Below the pieces are notes generated by a model. It made no database searches and was not told where the DNA came from. It worked only from the letters and a program-made list of their open reading frames with translations. The translations under genes were made by a program, and so were the position numbers. Shown one piece after another: positions 54,364 to 63,017 of a stretch of DNA of 64,000 bases. The stretch covers positions 1 to 64,000 of the forward strand of contig NZ_JAMXOE010000022.1 in the NCBI RefSeq assembly GCF_024055575.1. The letters run 5' to 3'. The DNA comes from Mucilaginibacter flavidus. GTDB lineage: Bacteria; Bacteroidota; Bacteroidia; Sphingobacteriales; Sphingobacteriaceae. Numbering within the stretch: position 1 is the stretch's first letter; the number at the start of each line of letters is the position of its first letter.

Positions 54364-54487
54364 AGGTTAGTGATTGGAGGTTAGAGATTAGTTAAAGCGC
54401 ACAGGCGGCGAAAGCATCCCAACTAATCTCTGATCTCCAACCTCTGGTCTCAAAAGCAAACTAACCTCTAATCTCTAATCTCTAACT
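54364..54487. repeat. Word-type hairpin spacer (CTAATCTCT/AGAGATTAG)
   Basis: GAGGTTAGTGATTGGAGGTT...ATTAGTT (54364-54395) pairs with AACTAATCTCTGATCTCCAA... (54419-54450), and further CTAATCTCT words run to the pgl start. It fills the zwf-pgl gap. Confidence 0.7.
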
Positions 54488-54489
54488 CC

Positions 54490-55215
54490 ATGAGTTTAAA
54501 TATTTATAACACAGCCGACGAAGTACTTAGCGCACTAGCGGAGTATTTTGTAATAATTGGCAGCGAGGCCATCGGTAAAAATGGTAAATTCTCCGTAGCG
54601 TTATCTGGCGGCAGTTCGCCCAAAAAGCTATATGAATTGCTGGCAACTTCGTATCACGACCAGCTGGATTGGGAGAAAGTTTTCTTCTTTTTTGGCGATG
54701 AGCGCAATGTTCCACAAGACAGTCCTGACAGCAATTACCTGATGGCTAAAAAAGCCCTGTTTATTCCGCTGTTTATAGACCCGCACCAGATTTTCGCGGT
54801 TGATACCACCCTAGAGCCTAAAGAAGCTGCTAAAAAATACCAGGAAGAGGTAGAGCAGTTTTTTGACGAAACCGAACTCAGTTTTGATTTAATACTGCTT
54901 GGCCTTGGTGATAATTCACACACCGCATCGTTATTCCCGCACACGCCGGTATTGCATGATCGTGTACCGGGCGTTAGCGAAGTGTTTTTGCCCGACCAGC
55001 AGGTTTATCGCATAACTATGAACGCCCCGTTAATCAACGAGGCCCAGAACATCGCCTTTTTAGTTTATGGCGAAGGGAAAGCGATAGCCGTTCATCACGT
55101 GTTAGAGGATGAGGAGGATATTGAAGAGTACCCTGCACAGCTTATTGAGCCTATTGTAGGGCAAATTCAATGGTTTTTGGATGAGGCGGCAGCTTCGATG
55201 CTGGACGAGAAATAA
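54490..55215 (+). CDS. pgl: 6-phosphogluconolactonase
   Basis: Hydrolyses 6-phosphogluconolactone, the step between Zwf and Gnd. The 241-residue DevB-type protein shows SVALSGGSSPKKLYELL, FFFGDERNVPQDSPDSNY, and LILLGLGDNSHTASLFPHTP with the catalytic His region. It is the last gene of the cluster, behind a repeat spacer and before a terminator. Confidence 0.95.
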   Translation: MSLNIYNTADEVLSALAEYFVIIGSEAIGKNGKFSVALSGGSSPKKLYELLATSYHDQLDWEKVFFFFGDERNVPQDSPDSNYLMAKKALFIPLFIDPHQIFAVDTTLEPKEAAKKYQEEVEQFFDETELSFDLILLGLGDNSHTASLFPHTPVLHDRVPGVSEVFLPDQQVYRITMNAPLINEAQNIAFLVYGEGKAIAVHHVLEDEEDIEEYPAQLIEPIVGQIQWFLDEAAASMLDEK

Positions 55216-55243
55216 ATCGTAAAAACCTCAAAGCTTAAAGTTG

Positions 55244-55291
55244 CCGTTAGCATTCCTAAACTCAAAAGGAAAAGCTAACGGTTTTTAATTT
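55244..55291 (+). terminator. Terminator after pgl
   Basis: CCGTTAGC (55244-55251) and GCTAACGG (55274-55281) form a perfect 8-bp stem with a 22-nt loop, followed by TTTTTAATTTTAAT. It likely ends the pentose-phosphate transcript. Confidence 0.65.
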
Positions 55292-55387
55292 TAATGATCT
55301 ACTCTGTGTGAGGTTATTAATCCATACATTAGATAAAGGTAATACAGCAAGCATTTACAACTATTTACGGATGCGTTAAAACCCCAA

Positions 55388-55420
55388 TTTGTTAATCCAT
55401 TTACAGGTTGTGTATCTTTG
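55388..55420 (+). promoter_or_regulatory. Promoter of the sensor kinase gene
   Basis: TTTG at 55388-55391 and TATCTTTG at 55413-55420 with a 21-nt spacer match the Bacteroidota TTTG / TAnnTTTG consensus. The predicted start is about 20 nt upstream of the kinase ATG. Confidence 0.7.
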
Positions 55421-55449
55421 TTATTACAAACCGTATTTAATTTGATGAC

Positions 55450-58119
55450 ATGGAAGGGAAATTTAGCGGCGAACAATTGCTTAAAATTAATAACCTTGGA
55501 TTATTAGTTGCCGACCATATCCATGCAATGCTGGCTTATTGGGATAAGGATGAAATTTGTCGGTTTGCCAATAACGCCTACCTTGAATGGTTTAATAAAC
55601 GTCGGGAAGACATGGTGGATAAAATAACCATGAAAGAACTTCTTGGGCAACTTTATGAAAAAAATCTCCCGTACATTAACGGAGTATTAAATGGAAACGC
55701 GCAGGAATTTGAGCGGCAAATAACAATCCCAAACGGTGAAATACGGCATACTATAGCTAGTTATTATCCCGATATTATTGATGGTGAAGTTAAGGGCTTT
55801 TTTGTGCATGTCGCCGATATTACAAAAATTAAAAATCTCGAAAATAAACTTATCTTATCTCAAAACAAGTTTAAATCTCTGTTAGAAAGCGCCCCCGATT
55901 CGCTTGTTATTGTAAATGGCTCCGGTGAAATACAGATAATTAATGAGCAAACCCAAATTGTTTTCGGTTATACCAAAGATGAGCTGTATGGGCAAAAGAT
56001 CGAAATGTTACTTCCGGACCGATTCAAAGACCACCACCCCGGTCAACGTGCAAGCTTTTTTGCTAAAGCCTATGCAAGACGAATGGGCGCAGGGCATGAA
56101 CTGTTCGGAAAACATAAAAAAGGCTACGAGTTCCCGGTCGAAATTAGCATCAGTCCCATTCAGTTAGAAGACGGCCTGTATGTATCAGCCGCAATAAGGG
56201 ATGTAACAGAACAGAAAACTAGGGCGGCTGAATTAAAGGAAAGCAATGACCGTAATAAAATATTCATTCAGCAAGCCCCGAACGCTATCGCAATGTTCGA
56301 TAAAGAAATGCGCTACCTGGCCGCCTCGAAAAAGTGGATCACCGATTATAAGTTAACCGGTAAAGAAATTATTGGTCAATCTCATTACGAAATTTTTCCG
56401 GAGATAGATGACGATTGGAAAGCAATACACCAGGCCTGTTTAAACGGCGCGATAAATCAATGTGACGAAGCTTCATTTACCCGCAAAGATGGATCGATAC
56501 AATGGATAACCTGGGATGTACGCCCATGGTTTGTTTCTGAGAATAATATTGGCGGGATACTAATGTATACAGCTGATATATCGGGAATAAAGGAGAAGGA
56601 CCAGGAAAAACGGCGGATTGAAGAAATACTGGACAAAACAAATGAGGTGGCGAGGATAGGCACGTGGGAAGTTGATCTAGTAAATAGCACAGTTAAATGG
56701 AGCCGTATTACAAAGGAAATTCATGAAGTCGACCCTGGCTATGAGCCCGACTTAAGCACAGCTATTAATTTTTTTAAAGAAGGCCCTAGTCGTGAAACTA
56801 TTCAATCGGCTGTTGCCTGTGCTATAAAATACGGTACCGGTTACGATATTGAAGTAGAACTTGTAACTGCCAGGGGAAATAATATTTGGGCAAGAGCAAT
56901 AGGTCAATCAGAATTCAAGAACGGGGTGTGCACGCGCTTATACGGGATTTTCCAGGATATCGACGAAGTTAAAAGGGCAAAAGAAACATTAAATACCTTA
57001 AATGAGGAACTTAATACTTTGCTTAACGCGGGTTATGTTTCAATAGTAGGAACCGATACCAAGGGCCTGATTACACATTTTAACAGGGGGGCTGAGTTAC
57101 TGCTCCAATATTCAGCCACAGAAATGGTAGGGATAAAAACACCGGCCCAGATACATCTTGAAGAAGAAGTTACAGCAAGAGGACATGAGCTGTCGGCCTT
57201 GTATGGAAAGACCATAGCTGGATTCGATATTTTTACCGAACTACCAAAACATGGTGAGTATGAGTCGCGGGAATGGACTTATGTAAGGAAAGACGGTTCG
57301 ACTTTTCCAGTTCAGTTAGTTGTAACCGCCATAAAAAACCAACAGGGCGGGATAACCGGATTTCTTGGGGTAGCAACTGACATTAGTGAGTTAAAAAAGG
57401 CAGAAAACGAAATGAGATCACTGCTGGAGATTACAACCGATCAGAACAACAGGCTTAAAAATTTTGCCCATATCGTATCACACAACCTTAGGTCGCATAC
57501 CGGTAATATAGACATGTGCTTAGATCTGTACATAGAAGAAAATGACGGTGTAAGCGAAAATGAATACATTAAATTACTCAAACAATCAATAAACAATTTA
57601 AAGGAAACCATCGCAAACTTAAATGAGGTGGTTTTGATGAACACTTCTTTCTCCGAAAAGTTAGTGCCTATAAACCTGTTTAATGCGATAGAGTCTGCAG
57701 CTAATAACGTAAGTCAACTCGCAAGAGATGCTATGGTTACCATAAAAAACAAAGCAGATCCACAACTTGAAATCTTAGCGATCCCGGCCTATCTGGATAG
57801 TGTTTTATTAAACTTTATAACAAATGGCATAAAGTATCGTTCGCCCGACCGCGAAGCAAATGTTACATTTACAACAATTATAAAAAATGATTTTGTAGTG
57901 TTACAAATTAAAGATAACGGCTTGGGTATTGACCTTAAAAGACACAGTGGTAAACTTTTTGGCATGTATAAAACCTTTCACGGCAATAAGGATGCACGAG
58001 GGATCGGATTGTTTATTACAAAAAATCAGATTGAAGCTTTAGGCGGAAAAGTTGAGGTTGAAAGCGAAATTGGCAAAGGAACAAAATTTAAAATATATTT
58101 TAAACATGAAGAAAATTGA
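55450..58119 (+). CDS. PAS-domain hybrid-free sensor histidine kinase
   Basis: An 889-residue soluble kinase with no membrane segment. Five PAS domains lie at about residues 15-130, 140-255, 268-385, 395-515 and 520-645. The dimerisation domain carries phospho-acceptor His678 (IVSHNLRSH), and a HATPase_c domain (about 755-889) has N-box FITNGIKY, G1 DNGLGID and G2 GIGLFI. The cue is unknown; redox or a small ligand through PAS is plausible. Its 3' end overlaps a broken response regulator by 14 nt. Confidence 0.92.
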   Translation: MEGKFSGEQLLKINNLGLLVADHIHAMLAYWDKDEICRFANNAYLEWFNKRREDMVDKITMKELLGQLYEKNLPYINGVLNGNAQEFERQITIPNGEIRHTIASYYPDIIDGEVKGFFVHVADITKIKNLENKLILSQNKFKSLLESAPDSLVIVNGSGEIQIINEQTQIVFGYTKDELYGQKIEMLLPDRFKDHHPGQRASFFAKAYARRMGAGHELFGKHKKGYEFPVEISISPIQLEDGLYVSAAIRDVTEQKTRAAELKESNDRNKIFIQQAPNAIAMFDKEMRYLAASKKWITDYKLTGKEIIGQSHYEIFPEIDDDWKAIHQACLNGAINQCDEASFTRKDGSIQWITWDVRPWFVSENNIGGILMYTADISGIKEKDQEKRRIEEILDKTNEVARIGTWEVDLVNSTVKWSRITKEIHEVDPGYEPDLSTAINFFKEGPSRETIQSAVACAIKYGTGYDIEVELVTARGNNIWARAIGQSEFKNGVCTRLYGIFQDIDEVKRAKETLNTLNEELNTLLNAGYVSIVGTDTKGLITHFNRGAELLLQYSATEMVGIKTPAQIHLEEEVTARGHELSALYGKTIAGFDIFTELPKHGEYESREWTYVRKDGSTFPVQLVVTAIKNQQGGITGFLGVATDISELKKAENEMRSLLEITTDQNNRLKNFAHIVSHNLRSHTGNIDMCLDLYIEENDGVSENEYIKLLKQSINNLKETIANLNEVVLMNTSFSEKLVPINLFNAIESAANNVSQLARDAMVTIKNKADPQLEILAIPAYLDSVLLNFITNGIKYRSPDREANVTFTTIIKNDFVVLQIKDNGLGIDLKRHSGKLFGMYKTFHGNKDARGIGLFITKNQIEALGGKVEVESEIGKGTKFKIYFKHEEN

Positions 58120-58497
58120 AATTGCATGTATAATTGATGATGACCCGATTTATATTTTTTGCACTAAGCGGATTATGTAAATGGCGAGTTTCTGCGAGAG
58201 TTTCCTTATTTTCACAATGGAAAAGAGGCATTGGATCGCCTAAAGGCTATTGTTACCGCTGGCGAAAACTTACCCGAAGTTATATTATTGGACCTCAATA
58301 TGCCCGTAATGGATGGTTGGGAGTTTTTAGATGAGTTCACAAAGGTTCCCCCGGCAAAAAAAATAATTATCTATATCGTAACATCCTCTATTGACCCGGC
58401 CGATGTAGAAAAGGCAAAACAGTACGAAGCCATTAGCCAATACATTGTGAAGCCTGTTACTGTAGATAACCTAAAAGAAATACTGAACAATTTCTAA
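58106..58497 (+). pseudogene. Broken CheY-like response regulator
   Basis: The ATG at 58106 starts IEIACIIDDDPIYIFCTKRIM (split here only for reading) with the acidic DDD pocket, but codon 25 is a TAA (58178-58180). The same frame continues (MASFCESFLIF) to about 58213, where a one-base deletion shifts it to a frame encoding NGKEALDRLKAI, VILLDLNMPVMDGWEF (phospho-acceptor Asp), IVTSS and YIVKPVT. All receiver signature residues survive, so the lesions are recent, or are assembly errors. It would be the kinase's partner. Confidence 0.85.
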
Positions 58498-59288
58498 TTG
58501 GCGCCTGGCAAGGTTAGCTTAGTTAACCAATTAACTATATCATTCGCAGCCTTATCATTTTCGAACGACTTCGGTAACCGGCCATTGGTATATTCATCAT
58601 ACAACCATGGGTCACCTACAGCGATAGCAGTTCCTTTTCCATATTTTGCGACCGCAATTATTACCGCGCCGCTGCTATTTTTTAGTAATGACTTAGCCGA
58701 ACCACTTAGCGCTATGGAACAGGCATCTTTCATAAATACCTTACAGGCGGTTTTAAAAACCGGGTTACCTGTGGTAACTATTGCACCATCTTCAAAATGA
58801 TTATCATCGATTACATGATTTTGCAAATCATCATTAAAATGCATCCCGAATTTAGTAGCGAGGTTGTTAAAATGGGGCAGCTCAAAGTTCGCGCTGTCAT
58901 TGGCCATCATTAACAGCACACCGCCGCTTTTTACCCAGGAGGCAATTGCTTTAATGTCTTTTGGTTCGATATAATTCGGATTAGGGCTTTCCTTTTTGGT
59001 ATCCGGATCAACAATGATATAAATGGCTGTGCCTTTTAAGTTTGCAGAAGTCGGCGCGCTGTCCAACGTATCTAAAGCTGCGCCGGCTTTTTTAAAGGCT
59101 TCGCCAAAAATAGAGAAGCCGGAGTTAGCCTTCTCTGTCCACAAATAATGGTAGCGTTCAACTTTGCCCGCCGAAGTTTTGTGTACTTCGTGATTAAAGT
59201 AATAATCAAGTGTCACTTTTTGTGCGCTTGCATTCAAGTAAATACCAGCGAGCAACATAGTGGCCATTAAAATTCTCGGTTTTTTCAT
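58494..59288 (-). CDS. Secreted DUF4350-like protein
   Basis: A 264-residue exported protein (signal peptide about residues 1-22, ending ASAQ). The body is a GATase-like alpha/beta domain: IYIIVDPDTKKESPNP, IKAIASWVKSGGVLLMMAND, HFNNLATKFGMHF and AVAKYGKGTAIAVGDPWLYDEY. It is co-transcribed with the GH88 gene (4-nt overlap). In Bacteroidota this domain often accompanies GH88/GH105 hydrolases, so it may bind or help process the same glycan. Its own activity is unknown. Confidence 0.78.
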   Translation of the reverse strand: MKKPRILMATMLLAGIYLNASAQKVTLDYYFNHEVHKTSAGKVERYHYLWTEKANSGFSIFGEAFKKAGAALDTLDSAPTSANLKGTAIYIIVDPDTKKESPNPNYIEPKDIKAIASWVKSGGVLLMMANDSANFELPHFNNLATKFGMHFNDDLQNHVIDDNHFEDGAIVTTGNPVFKTACKVFMKDACSIALSGSAKSLLKNSSGAVIIAVAKYGKGTAIAVGDPWLYDEYTNGRLPKSFENDKAANDIVNWLTKLTLPGAN

Positions 59289-60499
59289 TTTGCAGCAAAT
59301 TGCGTGTATCGTTTCATCGCTTCTGCAAAATAATAATCGGCATAGCTAATGGCAACATCAACCTCGCTTTTTTGAGGAAAATGGCCGACGCTGTGTTTTA
59401 AAATAAAGCCACCGTTGGTGCCTGGCACAGCCTTATATTCAGACGATGACAAAGTTTTTATAATAGATTGCGCCGTATTGAAATATTTAACTCCATTACT
59501 TTTGTCGGTATACCGGCAAAGTTCTAACAGCGCTGATGCCATTATTGCACCAGCCGAGGCATCGCGCAGGGCATTGGGGATGTTTGGTGCATTAAAATCC
59601 CAATAAGGAATTTTATCCGCCGGCAGGTTAGGGTTGTTGAGAATGAATTCAGCTATATGTTTAGCCTGCTCCAGGTATTTTTTGTCTTTTGTTTCGCGAT
59701 ACATTACGGTGAAGCCATAAAGCCCCCAAACTTGCCCCCGCGCCCATGCCGACTCGTCAGCGAAGCCCTGAGCCGTTTTCTTTTGCTGAACAGCACCGGT
59801 TTCGGGATTATAATTTATAACATGATACGAGCTGTAATCAGCCCTGTAGTGGTTTTTGATAGTACTGTTGGCATGGGTTACGGCAATTTTGTAAAAACTC
59901 GAGTCGCCGGTTTCTCTCGTTGCCCAAAACAGCAGTTCAAGGTTCATCATGTTATCTATTATAACCAAAAAGTCCGATGGTTTTGATTCCCATGATTTGA
60001 TGCAACCAACTTTAGGATTAAACCGGGTGGATAATGATTTTGCACTGTTTATTAATATTTGCCGGTATTCCGGATTCGGGTTTAGCCTGTTGGCATTACC
60101 AAAACTGATGTACATCATAAAGCCAAGGTCGTGCGTGTGGGTATTATATTGTTCTTTGGCAAGACTATCCATTGATCGTTTGGCCGCTGTCAGCAGCGCG
60201 ACGTCATGGTTTTGCTCATAAAGATTTAGTAACGTGCCGGCATAAAAACCACTACACCACCAGCCGGAATTACTTGTTTCGAGTTTATTGTTAACCGGAT
60301 TAAAATTCTTTGGGAAACGCCCGGCCGTTAGTTGGCTTGTTAAAAACTTATACTGACTGTCGGCATCAGTTATGTTTTGTTTGATAATATTAAGCAGTTC
60401 AGCCTGCGGCTTTAAATACGAAACGGCCTGGGCGAAACAAGCTTGACTAAAACCGGCAAGGTATATTAATGCGGCAATAAACAGTATCCTGGTTTTCAT
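59285..60499 (-). CDS. GH88 unsaturated glucuronyl hydrolase
   Basis: Hydrolyses unsaturated glucuronyl residues left by polysaccharide lyases. The 404-residue exported protein (signal about residues 1-24) has the (alpha/alpha)6 barrel with catalytic Asp124 in THTHDLGFMMY and Asp182 in VIIDNMMNLEL, the positions expected for UGL-type enzymes. Trp-rich ETSNSGWWCSGFYAG and ARGQVWGLYG line the substrate site. No lyase or SusCD pair lies in the window, so the target glycan is uncertain. The next gene overlaps its stop. Confidence 0.9.
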   Translation of the reverse strand: MKTRILFIAALIYLAGFSQACFAQAVSYLKPQAELLNIIKQNITDADSQYKFLTSQLTAGRFPKNFNPVNNKLETSNSGWWCSGFYAGTLLNLYEQNHDVALLTAAKRSMDSLAKEQYNTHTHDLGFMMYISFGNANRLNPNPEYRQILINSAKSLSTRFNPKVGCIKSWESKPSDFLVIIDNMMNLELLFWATRETGDSSFYKIAVTHANSTIKNHYRADYSSYHVINYNPETGAVQQKKTAQGFADESAWARGQVWGLYGFTVMYRETKDKKYLEQAKHIAEFILNNPNLPADKIPYWDFNAPNIPNALRDASAGAIMASALLELCRYTDKSNGVKYFNTAQSIIKTLSSSEYKAVPGTNGGFILKHSVGHFPQKSEVDVAISYADYYFAEAMKRYTQFAAK

Positions 60500-60570
60500 A
60501 GACAGTTTTTGATTATTACAGAATAGTTAGTAAAGGCATGGCCTTTTTTATTTGGAAAAAGGTTGAATTA

Positions 60571-60600
60571 AAAAGGATAATGGAACGCCATTATCCTTTT
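60571..60600 (-). terminator. Terminator after the MG2/plug gene
   Basis: AAAAGGATAATGG (60571-60583) and CCATTATCCTTTT (60588-60600) form a perfect 13-bp stem with a 4-nt loop, 13 nt beyond the stop of the minus-strand gene at 60613, with a T-run on the minus strand. Confidence 0.85.
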
Positions 60601-60612
60601 TAGCTTATCACT

Positions 60613-62973
60613 TTATTTAACCTCAAATGTAAAATACTGGCTTGCGGCATCGCCATTGGCAGTTAACCCCTGTACAACACCTACATATTTACCAGCCTGG
60701 TCTGATGTATAAAACGACACCTTGTCCTGGTTATTTACATTCGGGCCCCAGTACAGGATGTTCCTGAAATCGGGTATACGGCTTGCTGCCTGGGCCTCGG
60801 TTTCGTAAACAGGCGAGTAAAATTGCCTGCGCAATTGCAATCCTTCATAATCAATTACTACGGCCTTCGGATCAAGCTCTACGCCGCCCAGGTCGCCCTT
60901 GTAGGTGGTAAAGCTAAAAACGCCTTCCTGTTCGCTCGGGCCATAAAAAAACCTTTCACGTATCACATCCAGCTTTCTTACTTTTAACGGATCGACAGAG
61001 AATATTTTATTTACATCAAAAACAGGCACACCGTCCAATATCACCAGCGGGTCGCCATCAAGAAAGCCCCGGTCATTAAGCACTTTGATATGAAACTTAC
61101 CTTTCGATCTAACAATATTATCTTCCGATACATACTCACGCAAATCCTCTTCCATAGTAGTAAAGCGGGTGAAATCGTCGAGCTTATAGCTCTTGTAGGG
61201 CTTTCCGAAAAAAGCAGTGCTGTCTGCTCCGGGATCAAATGTCTTTTTGATGTTGTTGGCCGAATAAATATTCAATATTTGAATACCCTGGCTGTGCGTC
61301 TGTAATGCAGTTTGCATGCCGTTAACAAATTCAAATTTTGGCAGGGCTGTTTTTGAATATTGTTCCGAGAAGGGGCTGGCTATATCTATCCGGTAAGTGC
61401 TGTCGACGGTTTCATTTGTTTGTGCAACTAACTCGCCGGGGCCATAAAAATCTTTCGTGTTAAACATTACATGTCCTGATGAGTCGCTTTGCGCGGCATA
61501 TACCTGTACACGCTTGCCCGGTACGCCCATATAGGCAAAAATGCCATTTGCGGGCGTATTGGTTTGCGTGTTTACCAATTTGGCGGTAACAATATGCCCC
61601 TTATACTCAGGTAAAAAGCTAAATGATGGTGTTTTGTTTTCAAGCACCTGGTTCCATTGAAAGCGGCGCCAGCCCTGGGTAAGCATCAGGTTGTCTAACG
61701 CTTCATCCGTTTCGGCGGTGGCATTTGCAAAATAGTAATCGGGCGATTCGATATTACCTTTCAGATCCGAACCCAGCCACAGGTAATCAAAAATATTGCT
61801 GTGGTCAACTTCCTGCAACGAATCAACCCGGTAAACAGCCATTGACATGTTTGCCAGTACCGCCTTATTTGCCATGTCTTTTGCCGCCAGGCTGATATTA
61901 ACTTTCTTACGTAACGCATATTGTTGCTGATCGGCACTAGCTGCAATTGACAGTTTTTGGCCTGGCCGTTTAAAATAAAGGCGTTCGCAAACTGGCTGCT
62001 TCGAGTTGTTAAAAATGGCGATGCTTGATATGCCATCGCCCAGCGAGTTTTTATTTATATTAAAATGGGCAACACCAGCGCTTACCGATAACCCTTCGGC
62101 AGCCTTAATCATTTGGCGGGTATGGGCAAACAGGAAAATATTGCCGTCGGGGCCTTTTACCTCCACATCAAGCTGGGCGCCTTTGTCGGTAAGTTTCATT
62201 ACATAACCCTGGGCGTTTATTTCAGGTAGTTCTTTGGTTAATGCTGCGCCGTTGAATTTTACTATGGCTTTATAAGTATTGCCGCCAACGGGGGTGAAAG
62301 AAAAGTTCCCCATCCCAAACTTTAGCGATTGAAAACGGGCTACTGTATCATTATGCTGATCAATTACCGCGCCCCTTGCGGCAGCGCCTTTGCCATTTTT
62401 GTCGACGGCTTTAAAGCCAACTTTGCTTTGTTGGCCGCTAACTAAATTACCACCCTCCGGAAAAAATTGAATATCAAAGGCCGCAGCAGTTTCCTTTGGA
62501 GGGCTGCCATCGGGCGATCGCAGCGGGTTTACCAGGGTAATCACTTTTTCGAAATAATAATCAGGGCTGAAATTTTTCATCCAGCTGGTGTAGGCCCTGA
62601 ATTTGTATTTGCCATTAGCTATCGACACGGGTACGTATAACGAACCATCGCCGATGCCGTTTTTTATGGCAATTTTAGCCTGCGTTACCGGGCTTTGGTT
62701 ATTATCCAAAATCTCGACGTAAACCACTTTGCTTAAGTTTAATGGCTTATGGTCGTTACCATCCACACAAAAAACCTTAAACCATACTATTTCGCCCGGT
62801 AAGTACGTGTTTTTATCTGTATGAACAAATACCTTCTCCTGTAATGCGCTTTGCTTATATAAGTTGAAGCTGTTTTGCACCTCCTGTATAACCTGGGCCC
62901 GGCCGATTAAAAAAGGAAGCAACAAAGCCGGCGTCAGCAGCATTACTTTAACGGATCGTTTAATATTTCTCAT
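60613..62973 (-). CDS. MG2-domain protein with TonB-plug-like C-terminus
   Basis: A 786-residue exported protein (signal about residues 1-26). The N-terminus has an alpha-2-macroglobulin MG2-like segment (EKVFVHTDKNTYLPGEIVWF, about residues 46-65). Long beta-rich middle domains follow. The C-terminal part contains a plug-like turn (DPLVILDGVPVFDVNKIF...VRKLDVIRERFFYG...VFSFTTYKG). This layout is common in Bacteroidota next to DUF4249 lipoproteins and TonB-linked receptors. The role is unknown. The neighbour upstream is the DUF4249 gene. Confidence 0.8.
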   Translation of the reverse strand: MRNIKRSVKVMLLTPALLLPFLIGRAQVIQEVQNSFNLYKQSALQEKVFVHTDKNTYLPGEIVWFKVFCVDGNDHKPLNLSKVVYVEILDNNQSPVTQAKIAIKNGIGDGSLYVPVSIANGKYKFRAYTSWMKNFSPDYYFEKVITLVNPLRSPDGSPPKETAAAFDIQFFPEGGNLVSGQQSKVGFKAVDKNGKGAAARGAVIDQHNDTVARFQSLKFGMGNFSFTPVGGNTYKAIVKFNGAALTKELPEINAQGYVMKLTDKGAQLDVEVKGPDGNIFLFAHTRQMIKAAEGLSVSAGVAHFNINKNSLGDGISSIAIFNNSKQPVCERLYFKRPGQKLSIAASADQQQYALRKKVNISLAAKDMANKAVLANMSMAVYRVDSLQEVDHSNIFDYLWLGSDLKGNIESPDYYFANATAETDEALDNLMLTQGWRRFQWNQVLENKTPSFSFLPEYKGHIVTAKLVNTQTNTPANGIFAYMGVPGKRVQVYAAQSDSSGHVMFNTKDFYGPGELVAQTNETVDSTYRIDIASPFSEQYSKTALPKFEFVNGMQTALQTHSQGIQILNIYSANNIKKTFDPGADSTAFFGKPYKSYKLDDFTRFTTMEEDLREYVSEDNIVRSKGKFHIKVLNDRGFLDGDPLVILDGVPVFDVNKIFSVDPLKVRKLDVIRERFFYGPSEQEGVFSFTTYKGDLGGVELDPKAVVIDYEGLQLRRQFYSPVYETEAQAASRIPDFRNILYWGPNVNNQDKVSFYTSDQAGKYVGVVQGLTANGDAASQYFTFEVK

Positions 62974-63017
62974 AATCAGTGCTATTTATATTGAGCTAAT
63001 TTCTTTTATTCAGTTAA

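Noticed and set aside
58134-58334. 66-codon open frame at the broken response regulator
   Set aside because: It is an alternative frame across the pseudogene and lacks receiver motifs; the receiver residues lie in the other two frames.
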